64,000 bases of DNA from Streptomyces sp. YS415 (GTDB taxonomy: Bacteria > Actinomycetota > Actinomycetes > Streptomycetales > Streptomycetaceae). The position numbers and the translations under genes are program-made. Below the pieces are notes generated by a model, which saw only the letters and a list, made by a program, of their open reading frames with translations, made no database searches and was not told where the DNA came from. The stretch's first letter is position 1, and every line of letters begins with the position of its first letter. Location: contig NZ_JAMJFL010000014.1 in the NCBI RefSeq assembly GCF_023544665.1, positions 165,884 to 229,883 on the forward strand, given 5' to 3'. Shown piece by piece: positions 1 to 7,422 of this stretch.

Positions 1-199
1 CTGGAAGACCCCTGTTCGGTTGTGGCCGATTGTGTGCCCACCGGGAGTTGTCCATGTACGCATTCTTCTGGTGCCGTCACGGTCTGTTGCCTACGGTAGT
101 AAACGGGAGGTCGCGGACCGTGCACGCAGCGTGTTCGAGACGTGAACTCCCGTCCCTGTCCGGCAACCCCTGTTGCTCGGGGGTGCGAGAGGAGAACTC

Positions 200-592
200 A
201 TGTCGCTCGACGTCTCACCGGCCCTACTGGAACAGGCCGAGCGAGGCGAGGTCGACGAAGCCGCCTTCGTCGACTGCGTCCGGACCTCCCTGCCCTACGC
301 GTGGGAGATGATCAGCTCCCTGGTGGCTCAGCTGAAGGTCGACGGTGGAGAGTTCGCCGACAACCAGACGCCCCCGCCGGACGAGCAGGCGCGTGGCCAG
401 CTGCTGCGTGCGCTTGCGAGTGACGCGATACGCGGCGCGCTGCAGCGGCACTTCGGTGTGCGGCTGGCCTTCCAGAACTGCCACCGGGTGGCGGTGTTCC
501 CGGTCGACTCCTCGGTCGACGAGACGCTGGCCCGCTTCACGTCGGTGCGCAACCAGCTGTTGAACCAGTCCCCGGAGTTCCGGGACTGCTGA
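200..592 (+). CDS. Conserved hypothetical protein (130 aa)
   Basis: This is a small acidic soluble protein with no signal peptide or membrane segment that I can see. The ATG at 200 follows GAGAGGAG at about 187-194, which favours it over an in-frame TTG at 173. The N-terminal half looks helical, with an ALLEQAERGEVDEAAFVDCV stretch. The second half holds a hydrophobic patch (VRLAFQNCHRVAVFPVD), and the chain ends in PEFRDC. I recognise it as a conserved actinobacterial protein of unknown function, in the position of SCO5389 by remembered synteny. It stands alone: the next gene is convergent and ends at 676. No catalytic motif is visible. Confidence 0.75.
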   Translation: MSLDVSPALLEQAERGEVDEAAFVDCVRTSLPYAWEMISSLVAQLKVDGGEFADNQTPPPDEQARGQLLRALASDAIRGALQRHFGVRLAFQNCHRVAVFPVDSSVDETLARFTSVRNQLLNQSPEFRDC

Positions 593-675
593 GCCCGAGA
601 GCCGTCAGCTTGCCGCTCCGTACGCGGGAGGTGCATTCAGTACGGGGCGGCAAGCCTCCGGCCGGACAGGCCCGT

Positions 676-1704
676 TCAGCCGAGGTGCGGGAGCACCTCG
701 GCACCCAGTCGCCGTACGTTCTCCTCCGTGGCGGCGAGGTCGCCGGAGCCCTCGACGAGCAGGGCGAAGCGGGAGATGCCGGTCCGCTCGCTGGTCGCGG
801 CCAGCCGGTCGGCGCACAGCCGGGGAGTGCCCACCGGGTGCAGCCCGCAGAGCAGTTCGGTGTACGCCAGCGGGTCCCGCATCGCCCGATGGCGGCCGTC
901 CACCGTGACATGGGCCTCCAGCCCCTGCTTCAGCCAGCCCGGCATCGCCTTCAGCAGGGTCTCCGCCGCGTCCGTGCGCCGGTCGGCGATCTGGCAGACG
1001 CCGGCCGAGACATGGGACGCGGCCCGGATCTCCTCCGGCGTCCGCCCGGCCGCGCGTGCGTGCTTCCGCCACAGGGCGACCATCTCCGCCTTCTCCTCGT
1101 CGCCCACGTGCATCCCGAGCAGCATCGGCAGCCCGCGCTCGGCCGCGAGCCGCACGCTGCGGGGTGACGTACAGGCGAGCACGACCTCGGGGCCGGGCTC
1201 GCCCGACAGGGACTCCGAGGGACGCGGGACGACCGGGACCTCGCGGAAGGAGTAGCGGTCCCCGGCCGCCGCGACCGACGGGTCGCGCAGCCAGCGCACC
1301 AGCAGATCGAGTGATTCCGGGAACCCCGACTCGTAGGCCTCCAGACCCGAGCCGAAGACCTCCAGGTCGACCCAGGGCCCGCCGCGCCCGACGCCCAGGG
1401 AGAAGCGCCCGCCGCTCGTCAGGTGCAGCAGCGCGGCCTGTTCGCCCAGGGCCACCGGGTGGGTCGTGGGCAGCACGCTCACCGCGGTGCCGACGCGGAT
1501 CCGGCGGGTACGGCCGAGCAGCAGCGCGGCCAGGGTGATCGCGGACGGACAGGTGCCGTAGGGCACGAAGTGGTGCTCGGCCAGCCAGACCGAGTCGAGC
1601 CCCGCCTCCTCCGCGGCCTCGGCCGAGCGGACCGCGCGGTGCAGCGCCTCCCCCTGGCCCTGACCCGGGAACTGGGCCGCCAACACGAAAGTTCCAACGC
1701 GCAT
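676..1704 (-). CDS. Luciferase-like (LLM class) flavin/F420-dependent oxidoreductase
   Basis: This 342-aa protein fits a bacterial luciferase-like TIM-barrel monooxygenase or F420-dependent reductase. The start (MRVGTFVLAAQFPGQ) and the motifs AEEAGLDSVWLAEHHF (about 34-49), LPTTHPVALGEQAALL and GRFSLGVGRGGPWVDLEVFG are typical of the family. Here FMN or F420 binds in the barrel; the substrate cannot be told. The ATG at 1704 is preceded on the minus strand by an AGGAAG site, whereas in-frame upstream codons show no ribosome site. The gene is monocistronic between convergent and divergent neighbours. The choice between FMN and F420 is not resolvable by eye. Confidence 0.88.
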   Translation of the reverse strand: MRVGTFVLAAQFPGQGQGEALHRAVRSAEAAEEAGLDSVWLAEHHFVPYGTCPSAITLAALLLGRTRRIRVGTAVSVLPTTHPVALGEQAALLHLTSGGRFSLGVGRGGPWVDLEVFGSGLEAYESGFPESLDLLVRWLRDPSVAAAGDRYSFREVPVVPRPSESLSGEPGPEVVLACTSPRSVRLAAERGLPMLLGMHVGDEEKAEMVALWRKHARAAGRTPEEIRAASHVSAGVCQIADRRTDAAETLLKAMPGWLKQGLEAHVTVDGRHRAMRDPLAYTELLCGLHPVGTPRLCADRLAATSERTGISRFALLVEGSGDLAATEENVRRLGAEVLPHLG

Positions 1705-1926
1705 TGCTCTTCCTGCTTCCTTGGCTCCGACGCGGAGCTCCCCCACTCGGCATAACCGTCTGACACGTGCCGAGGACACGGCTCGACGGAGGGATTTGCG
1801 GATTGTCTGCAGAATGACGCGCCGCGGCAGGGGACTTGTGGGGATTGGCGGCCTACGCGTACCCCCGTGCGCGCCGCGTAGGCTGGATACGGCCCCTGGT
1901 CCCTGTATAGCCCCGTGAGGTGTCCC

Positions 1927-2268
1927 GTGTCCCCGCGTCGCAACCGTCCGAAGGCCGGCGGTGCCTCCGCCCCGTCCGGCCGGAGCGCCGACGACGACCG
2001 TCCGGGGCGCTACGGCGGCTGGCAGGCCGCGGAGGAGTGGCAGGGCGAGGAGTGGAACGTACGGCATGTGGCGGGGGCCAGCGCGCAGGGCAAGGCGTAC
2101 CGCTGTCCCGGCTGCGACCAGCTGATCCCGGACGGCGTCCCGCACCTCGTGGCGTGGCCCGCGCACGTCGGCATCGACGACCGCAGGCACTGGCACAAGT
2201 CCTGCTGGAACGCCAGAGACCGCCGCACCACGCGGGTGCAGCGGTCCCGTAACGCGCCGAGGTTCTAG
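1927..2268 (+). CDS. Small Cys/His-rich conserved protein, possible zinc-ribbon
   Basis: A 113-aa basic protein. The N-terminus is disordered and rich in Arg, Pro, Gly and Ser, followed by a RYGGWQAAEEWQGEEW segment. A compact C-terminal module carries YRCPGCDQLIPDGVPH, HWHKSCW and a basic tail. The pattern Cys-x2-Cys, several His and a distal Cys suggests a zinc-binding ribbon of HNH-like or treble-clef type. I chose GTG 1927, preceded by GTGAGG at 1915-1920; an in-frame GTG at 1915 is possible. Similar Streptomyces proteins are often labelled ATP/GTP-binding, but no Walker motif is visible, so I leave the function open. It converges on the ABC permease that ends at 2275. Confidence 0.75.
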   Translation: MSPRRNRPKAGGASAPSGRSADDDRPGRYGGWQAAEEWQGEEWNVRHVAGASAQGKAYRCPGCDQLIPDGVPHLVAWPAHVGIDDRRHWHKSCWNARDRRTTRVQRSRNAPRF

Positions 2269-2274
2269 CGGAGC

Positions 2275-3147
2275 CTAGACGTCCCGCCTCTCCAGCAGGG
2301 CGTAGGCGCCGGCGAAGGCGGCCGCCGTCACGCCGAGCATGATCCACAGGGGGTCCCAGCCGGAGGGGCCGGTCTCGGTGAGGGACTGCGAGTAGAAGAC
2401 GCTGAGCTGGTTCGGGATCGAGTACTCGAACAGGGCCTCGCGCAGGTCCTCCAGGGACTGCGAGAACATGAACAGCGCGATCACCAGCGGCGCCAGCACG
2501 AGGCCGATCATGATGGTGATGGCGCCCGCGGAGTGCCGGATGACCGAGCCGACGACCAGCGACAGCAGGCCGATCAGCGCGATGTAGAACGAGATGCCGA
2601 CCGTGCCCTTCAGCCATTCCGAGCCGGTCGGCTCGCGGGCGTCGGTCAGCAGGGCCACGTCCGCCATCGCGACGATCACCACCGAGACCAGGGTGACCGT
2701 GAACGCCAGCAGGAAGAACACGGTCGCCTTCGCCGCCAGCACCCGCCCGCGGGACGGGCACGCGGTCATCGTGGTGCGGATCATGCCGGTGCCGTACTCC
2801 GAGGCCGTGGTCAGCACGCCCAGCGTGATGATGCACATGATGCCGAGCAGCAGCCCGAAGAAGCCGAAGGAGAGCGGGTTCTCGCCCGCCAGCTCGCCCT
2901 CGCCGGCGTTGGCGGAGACCAGGGCGGCGGCGGCCAGGCCGATGCCGACCACCAGCACGACGAACACGCCGAGCGTCCACATCGTGGAGCGCACCGACCG
3001 GATCTTCGTCCACTCCGAGGCGAGGGCGTTGCCGAGGTGGGTGCGCTTGACCGGGATCGGCGAGGTGTAACCGGGGAACGAAGCGCCGGGCGCCGCCTGC
3101 CAGTTCGGTGCGGCGGTCCCCGGCATCGGGGGCTGCGGGGTGCTCAT
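2275..3147 (-). CDS. ABC-2 type transporter permease
   Basis: A 290-aa polytopic membrane protein with about six hydrophobic segments. It has a Pro-rich cytoplasmic N-terminus and the start-of-domain motif LASEWTKIRSVRSTMWTL, typical of ABC-2 permeases of the YhhJ/NodJ sort. EYGTGMIRTTM after the second segment is the usual coupling region. Its start overlaps the stop of the upstream ATPase gene by four bases (ATGA), so the two are translationally coupled. It probably forms an exporter with that ATPase. The substrate is unknown; such pairs export drugs, lipids or peptides. It is clearly paralogous to the permease at 4485-5255. Confidence 0.9.
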   Translation of the reverse strand: MSTPQPPMPGTAAPNWQAAPGASFPGYTSPIPVKRTHLGNALASEWTKIRSVRSTMWTLGVFVVLVVGIGLAAAALVSANAGEGELAGENPLSFGFFGLLLGIMCIITLGVLTTASEYGTGMIRTTMTACPSRGRVLAAKATVFFLLAFTVTLVSVVIVAMADVALLTDAREPTGSEWLKGTVGISFYIALIGLLSLVVGSVIRHSAGAITIMIGLVLAPLVIALFMFSQSLEDLREALFEYSIPNQLSVFYSQSLTETGPSGWDPLWIMLGVTAAAFAGAYALLERRDV

Positions 3148-4352
3148 CGGGCGTCCTCGGGCTTGGTCGTGTCGGCAGCGGGGGCGGAGGCGGGAGGCGC
3201 GGGCTGCGCGTAGGGGTTCGGGGCCGCGGCGGGCGCGGCCGGGGCGCCGTAGGGGCCCTGAGGCGGTCCGGAGGGCGCCGGGGGCCCTCCGGGCTGCCCC
3301 TGGGGCATCGCGAACGGCTGACCGCCCTGCTGGGGCGGCGGCGGGGCGTACCAGCCCGGCTGGCCCTGCCCCGGAACCGGCATCGGCGGCTGCGCACCCG
3401 GCGGCACCAGCTGCTGCAGTCCGGCCTTCTGGTCGATGGTGGAGCGGTAGTCGACGGCGCCCTGCGTCATCCGCATGTACGCCTCCTCCAGCGAGGCCTG
3501 GTGCGGCGACAGCTCCCACAGCCGTACGTCCGACTCGTGCGCGATGTCGCTGATGCGCGGCAGCGGCAGCCCCGTCACGCGCAGCGCGCCGTCCTGCTCG
3601 GACAGCACGTGCCCGCCCGCCTCGGCCAGCGCCGAGGACAGCTTCTCGCGCAGCTGCGGCTCGGTGTCGGGGGTGCGCACCCGCGCGAAGCCGGCGGAGT
3701 TCGCCGCGATGAAGTCCTGCACGCTCATGTCGGCGAGCAGCTGGCCCCGCCCGATCACGATCAGGTGGTCCGCGGTCAGCGCCATCTCGCTCATCAGGTG
3801 CGAGGAGACGAAGACCGTGCGGCCCTCCGCGGCGAGCGACTTCATCAGGTTGCGCACCCAGAGGATGCCCTCGGGGTCGAGGCCGTTGACGGGCTCGTCG
3901 AACAGCAGCACCTGGGGGTCGCCGAGCAGCGCCGCGGCGATGCCGAGCCGCTGCCCCATGCCGAGCGAGAAGCCCTTGGAGCGCCTCCTCGCCACGTCCT
4001 GGAGGCCCACCACGCCGAGCACCTCGTCCACCCGGCGGGCCGGGATGCCGGAGAGCTGGGCCAGGCTCAGCAGATGGTTGCGGGCCGTGCGTCCGCCGTG
4101 CACGGCCTTGGCGTCGAGCAGCGCGCCGACCTGGCGCGGGGCGTTGGGCAGCTTGCGGTACGGGTAGCCGCCGATCGTCACCTGCCCCGAGCTGGGGTTG
4201 TCCAGGCCGAGGATCATCCGCATCGTCGTCGACTTGCCGGAGCCGTTGGGGCCCAGGAAGCCGGTGACGGAACCGGGTCGTACCTGGAAGGAAAGGTTGT
4301 ACACAGCGGTCTTGTCGCCGTAGCGCTTGGTCAGGCCGACTGCCTCGATCAT
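3144..4352 (-). CDS. ABC transporter ATP-binding protein with Pro/Gly-rich tail
   Basis: A 402-aa ATPase of the ABC-2 exporter class. It has Walker A GPNGSGKS (34-41), signature FSLGMGQRLGIA, Walker B VLLFDEPVNGLDPEG and H-loop SSHLMSE. A DUF4162-like region follows, then an unusual disordered tail of about 90 residues rich in Pro, Gly, Gln and Ala. That tail is missing from the sister ATPase at 5259-6218. ATG 4352 with GGAG just upstream is preferred over the in-frame GTG at 4361. It is coupled to the permease downstream. The tail may tether or scaffold the ATPase at the membrane, but that is inference. Confidence 0.92.
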   Translation of the reverse strand: MIEAVGLTKRYGDKTAVYNLSFQVRPGSVTGFLGPNGSGKSTTMRMILGLDNPSSGQVTIGGYPYRKLPNAPRQVGALLDAKAVHGGRTARNHLLSLAQLSGIPARRVDEVLGVVGLQDVARRRSKGFSLGMGQRLGIAAALLGDPQVLLFDEPVNGLDPEGILWVRNLMKSLAAEGRTVFVSSHLMSEMALTADHLIVIGRGQLLADMSVQDFIAANSAGFARVRTPDTEPQLREKLSSALAEAGGHVLSEQDGALRVTGLPLPRISDIAHESDVRLWELSPHQASLEEAYMRMTQGAVDYRSTIDQKAGLQQLVPPGAQPPMPVPGQGQPGWYAPPPPQQGGQPFAMPQGQPGGPPAPSGPPQGPYGAPAAPAAAPNPYAQPAPPASAPAADTTKPEDAR

Positions 4353-4484
4353 GCTCCGCACCCATCGAAAGGTTCAGGACAGCAGGGCACACGCCCCCGT
4401 AAGGGTTAGGAGGATATCCGGGCGCTGACGGTTCCCTTCAAGACCGGGCAAAAACAGTTGGCTCAGGGTGTCGGTCCTCAGGCC
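4353..4484. other. Intergenic region between two ABC exporter operons
   Basis: This 132-nt gap separates the upstream ABC pair (genes ending at 4485) from the ATPase starting at 4352. It should hold the promoter of the downstream pair and the end of the upstream transcript. I see an AT-richer stretch (AAGGGTTAGGAGGATATCC, 4400-4418) but no clear hairpin terminator, so some read-through between the two pairs is possible. Confidence 0.4.
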
Positions 4485-5255
4485 TCAGGCGTCTCTCTTC
4501 TTCAGCAGCAGGAATCCGCCCGCGAGCGCCGCGATCACCCACAGCACCATGATGCCGAGGCCGCCCCAGGGCCCGTACGGGGTGTCGTCGTCGACCGGGG
4601 TGACCACCTGCATGATCTTGCTGCCGGCCTGGTCCGGGAGGTAGCGGCCGATCTTCTTGGTGGCCGGCACGTTGCCGAGGATGTTGGAGACCAGGAAGAA
4701 GAACGGCATCAGGATGCCCAGCGACAGCATCGGCGAGCGCAGCATCGCGGCGACGCCCATCGAGAACATCGCGATCAGCGTCATGTAGAGACCGCCGCCG
4801 ATGACCGCCCGCAGCACCCCCTCGTCGCCGATGGACGCCTTGTGCTCGCCGAGCATCGCCTGGCCCAGGAAGAAGGTGACGAAGCTGGTGACCAGACCGA
4901 CCAGCAGCGCCAGAGCCGTCGCCACCGCGATCTTGCTGAACAGGAAGGAGCCGCGCTGCGGCACCGCGGCCAGCGAGGTGCGGATCATGCCGGTGCTGTA
5001 CTCGTTCGACACCACCAGCACCCCGAACACGATCATCGCGAGCTGGCCGAGGCTCATGCCCGCGAAGCTGATGAAGGTGGGGTCGAAGGAGAGCTGGTCC
5101 TCGCGGTCCATCTTGTCGAACTCGTTCTTCGACAGCAGCGAGATCAGCATGCCCAGCGCGATCGTCACCACCACGGCGAGGGACAGCGTCCACACCGTCG
5201 ACGCCACCGACCGGATCTTGGTCCACTCGGAACGGATGACCTGACTCGTCGCCAT
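4485..5255 (-). CDS. ABC-2 type transporter permease
   Basis: A 256-aa integral membrane protein with about six hydrophobic helices. It begins MATSQVIRSEWTKIRSVAST, the same SEWTKIRSV motif as the permease at 2275-3147, and repeats the EYSTGMIRTSL coupling segment. The last residues, LLKKRDA, parallel LLERRDV in the paralogue. The start codon follows AAGGAG (minus strand) at normal spacing and lies three bases after the stop of the ATPase at 5259, so the two form one operon. Substrate unknown. The two adjacent pairs look like an old tandem duplication of an exporter. Confidence 0.9.
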   Translation of the reverse strand: MATSQVIRSEWTKIRSVASTVWTLSLAVVVTIALGMLISLLSKNEFDKMDREDQLSFDPTFISFAGMSLGQLAMIVFGVLVVSNEYSTGMIRTSLAAVPQRGSFLFSKIAVATALALLVGLVTSFVTFFLGQAMLGEHKASIGDEGVLRAVIGGGLYMTLIAMFSMGVAAMLRSPMLSLGILMPFFFLVSNILGNVPATKKIGRYLPDQAGSKIMQVVTPVDDDTPYGPWGGLGIMVLWVIAALAGGFLLLKKRDA

Positions 5256-5258
5256 CGC

Positions 5259-6218
5259 TCAGCTCTCCTTCCGCCGGCCGTCGCCCCAGGCCTGCCGCGG
5301 CTCGGCGGGTGTGTCCGAATGCGCGTGGTACTCCACCGACTCCGCGGTCAACTGCATGAACGCCTCCTCCAGCGACGCCTGCTGAGGGCTCAGTTCGTGC
5401 AGCACGAGCTGGTGCTGCGCCGCCAGCTCACCGACCCGCTCCGACTGCCCGCCGTCCACCTCCAGCGCCCCGCTCCCGGTCTGCACGACCGTCATCCCGG
5501 CCCGCCGCAGCACATCGAGCAGCCGCTCGCGGTGCGGGGTGCGGACCCGGACGTAGGAGCGCGAGTTCTGCGCGATGAAGTCGGCCATGGAGGTGTCGGC
5601 GAGCAGCCGGCCCTGGCCGATGACCACGAGATGGTCGGCGGTGAGGGCCATCTCGCTCATCAGGTGCGAGGAGACGAACACCGTCCGGCCCTGCGCGGCC
5701 AGCGACTTCATCAGATTGCGGATCCAGTGGATGCCCTCGGGGTCCAGGCCGTTGACCGGCTCGTCGAACATCAGGATCCGCGGATCGCCCAGCAGCGCCC
5801 CCGCGATGCCGAGGCGCTGGCCCATGCCGAGCGAGAAGCCCTTGGCCTTCTTCCGTGCGACCGGCGTCAGACCGACGGTGTCCAGCACCTCGGTCACCCG
5901 CTTCTTCGGGATGCCGTTGCTCTGCGCGAGACAGAGCAGATGGTGGTAGGCGCTGCGGCCGCCGTGCATGGCCTTCGCGTCCAGCAGGGCGCCGATGTAC
6001 GTCAGCGGGTCCTTGAGCTGGTCGTAGTGCTTGCCGTCGATCCGCACGTCCCCTGCGGTCGGCCGGTCCAGACCCAGCATCATGCGCATGGTGGTGGACT
6101 TGCCGGCGCCGTTGGGGCCGAGGAACCCGGTCACGATGCCGGGTCTGACGGTGAAGGTGAGATTGTTGACCGCCACCTTCTCGCCGTACCGCTTGGTCAG
6201 CCCCTCGAGCTCGATCAT
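5259..6218 (-). CDS. ABC transporter ATP-binding protein
   Basis: A 319-aa ABC-2 exporter ATPase: Walker A GPNGAGKS (34-41), signature FSLGMGQRLGIA, Walker B ILMFDEPVNGLDPEG and H-loop SSHLMSE. The first 220 residues are very close to the ATPase at 3144-4352, but it ends soon after the nucleotide-binding region and lacks the Pro/Gly tail. It is first in an operon with the permease at 4485. Its promoter must lie between 6219 and the filP terminator at 6241-6272. Substrate unknown. Confidence 0.92.
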   Translation of the reverse strand: MIELEGLTKRYGEKVAVNNLTFTVRPGIVTGFLGPNGAGKSTTMRMMLGLDRPTAGDVRIDGKHYDQLKDPLTYIGALLDAKAMHGGRSAYHHLLCLAQSNGIPKKRVTEVLDTVGLTPVARKKAKGFSLGMGQRLGIAGALLGDPRILMFDEPVNGLDPEGIHWIRNLMKSLAAQGRTVFVSSHLMSEMALTADHLVVIGQGRLLADTSMADFIAQNSRSYVRVRTPHRERLLDVLRRAGMTVVQTGSGALEVDGGQSERVGELAAQHQLVLHELSPQQASLEEAFMQLTAESVEYHAHSDTPAEPRQAWGDGRRKES

Positions 6219-6240
6219 GCGGCAACGCTAAAACGGGACA

Positions 6241-6276
6241 AAGCCCTCTGCCACCTCAGTGGCAGAGGGCTTCGCA
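6241..6276 (-). terminator. Rho-independent terminator of filP
   Basis: A perfect 14-bp stem, AAGCCCTCTGCCAC (6241-6254) with GTGGCAGAGGGCTT (6259-6272), closes a 4-nt loop. Read on the minus strand it follows the filP stop and runs into TTTGTCCCGTTTT, a fair U-rich tail. It isolates filP from the ABC operon. Confidence 0.85.
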
Positions 6277-6303
6277 GGTGTTCAGCGGCTGTACGCCGGA
6301 GCG

Positions 6304-7239
6304 TTACCGGGACTGCTGCGCGGGAACCCCGCGGGAGATCGGCTCGTCCTCGGCCGGCGTGCCCGCGGCGGCCACCGCGGCACCGGTGAGGGTCGCCAGC
6401 ATCTCGCGCACGTTCGTCAGCTGGGCGTTGATCGAGTCGCGGCGGTTGGTGAGCGCCGCGAGCTCGCGCTCGGATTCCGAACGGATGCGGTCGGCCTTGG
6501 CGTTGGCGTCCGCCACGATGTCCTCGGCCTGGCGCTGCGCGGTCTCCACGGTCTGCCGGGCGCGGCGCTCGGCGTCCGTCCGCAGCTTCTCGGCCTCCAG
6601 GCGGAGCTGCTCCGCGCGGTGCTCGATCTCCGCGAGGCGCTTCTCGGCCTTCTGCTGACGGGAGGCCAGGTCGCGCTCGGACTGCTCGCGGCGCTTGGCC
6701 AGGTTCGTCTCGAAGTCCGCCGCGGCCTGCGCCGCCTTGGCGCGGGTCTCCTCGAAGAGAGCGTCGGCCTCCTCACGCTTGGACTGCGCGTCCTTCTGCG
6801 CCTCGGAGCGCAGCTGGGAGGCGTCGCTCTTGGCCTTCTCGACGATCCGGACGCCCTCGTCCTCGGCCTTGGACTTGCGCTCCGCCGCGAACGATTCTGC
6901 GTCGTTGCGGACCTGCTGGGCCGCCGACTCGGCGAGCTCGCGGTGCTGCTCGGCGGCGCGACGGGCCTCCTCGCGCAGGTCCTTGGCCTCTTCCTCGGCG
7001 AGGCGGAGGATCTTCTCGACACGCGCGCCGAGACCGGCGTACGACGGCTCGGCGTCGGTTACCTGGGCCTGGGCGTTCTGCGTCTCGAGGTGGAGCTCCT
7101 CGATGCGCTTTTCCAGAGCGGTGATGCGGGCGAGAGCGCTGTCACGGTCGGAGACGAGCTTGGAGATCCGTTCGTCCACCTGAGCGCGGTCGTACCCACG
7201 CCGCACAAGCTCGAAGCCGTAGGGGGAAGTGTCGCTCAT
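6304..7239 (-). CDS. filP: FilP, intermediate-filament-like coiled-coil protein
   Basis: A 311-aa protein that is almost entirely coiled coil. The N-terminus MSDTSPYGFELVRRGYDRAQVDERI resembles the DivIVA/Wag31 N-terminal motif. A short linker (PSYAGLG, near residue 65) is followed by about 200 residues of Ala/Glu/Arg-rich heptads and then a short Ala-rich tail. It matches S. coelicolor FilP (SCO5396) as I remember it. FilP self-assembles into a lattice behind growing hyphal tips, gives rigidity, and interacts with DivIVA and with Scy. ATG 7239 is followed at once by the conserved start. Upstream lies a 183-nt region with its promoter; downstream is a strong terminator. Confidence 0.95.
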   Translation of the reverse strand: MSDTSPYGFELVRRGYDRAQVDERISKLVSDRDSALARITALEKRIEELHLETQNAQAQVTDAEPSYAGLGARVEKILRLAEEEAKDLREEARRAAEQHRELAESAAQQVRNDAESFAAERKSKAEDEGVRIVEKAKSDASQLRSEAQKDAQSKREEADALFEETRAKAAQAAADFETNLAKRREQSERDLASRQQKAEKRLAEIEHRAEQLRLEAEKLRTDAERRARQTVETAQRQAEDIVADANAKADRIRSESERELAALTNRRDSINAQLTNVREMLATLTGAAVAAAGTPAEDEPISRGVPAQQSR

Positions 7240-7422
7240 GGGGTTCCTGTCGAATGAGACCGGTGAGGTGATAGGGGGAATCCTAGGGGCCGAAGCGGTG
7301 TGTCATCGAGCGGATACGTGTTTGATCTGGAGAATGACACCCCTTTTGAGTGGCTAACCGTCGGACCGCTTGCCAAAAACTCGGGCAAAGGCCCCAGAAA
7401 ACACCGGAACCGGTTCGCCTGA

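Noticed and set aside
1..199. A protein-coding gene at the left edge
   Set aside because: Short frames here lack ribosome sites and do not continue a recognisable protein. The stretch is probably the upstream region of the gene at 200.
4458..6389. A 643-codon plus-strand open frame opposite the second ABC pair
   Set aside because: His/Arg/Gln-rich antisense image of the ATPase and permease genes.
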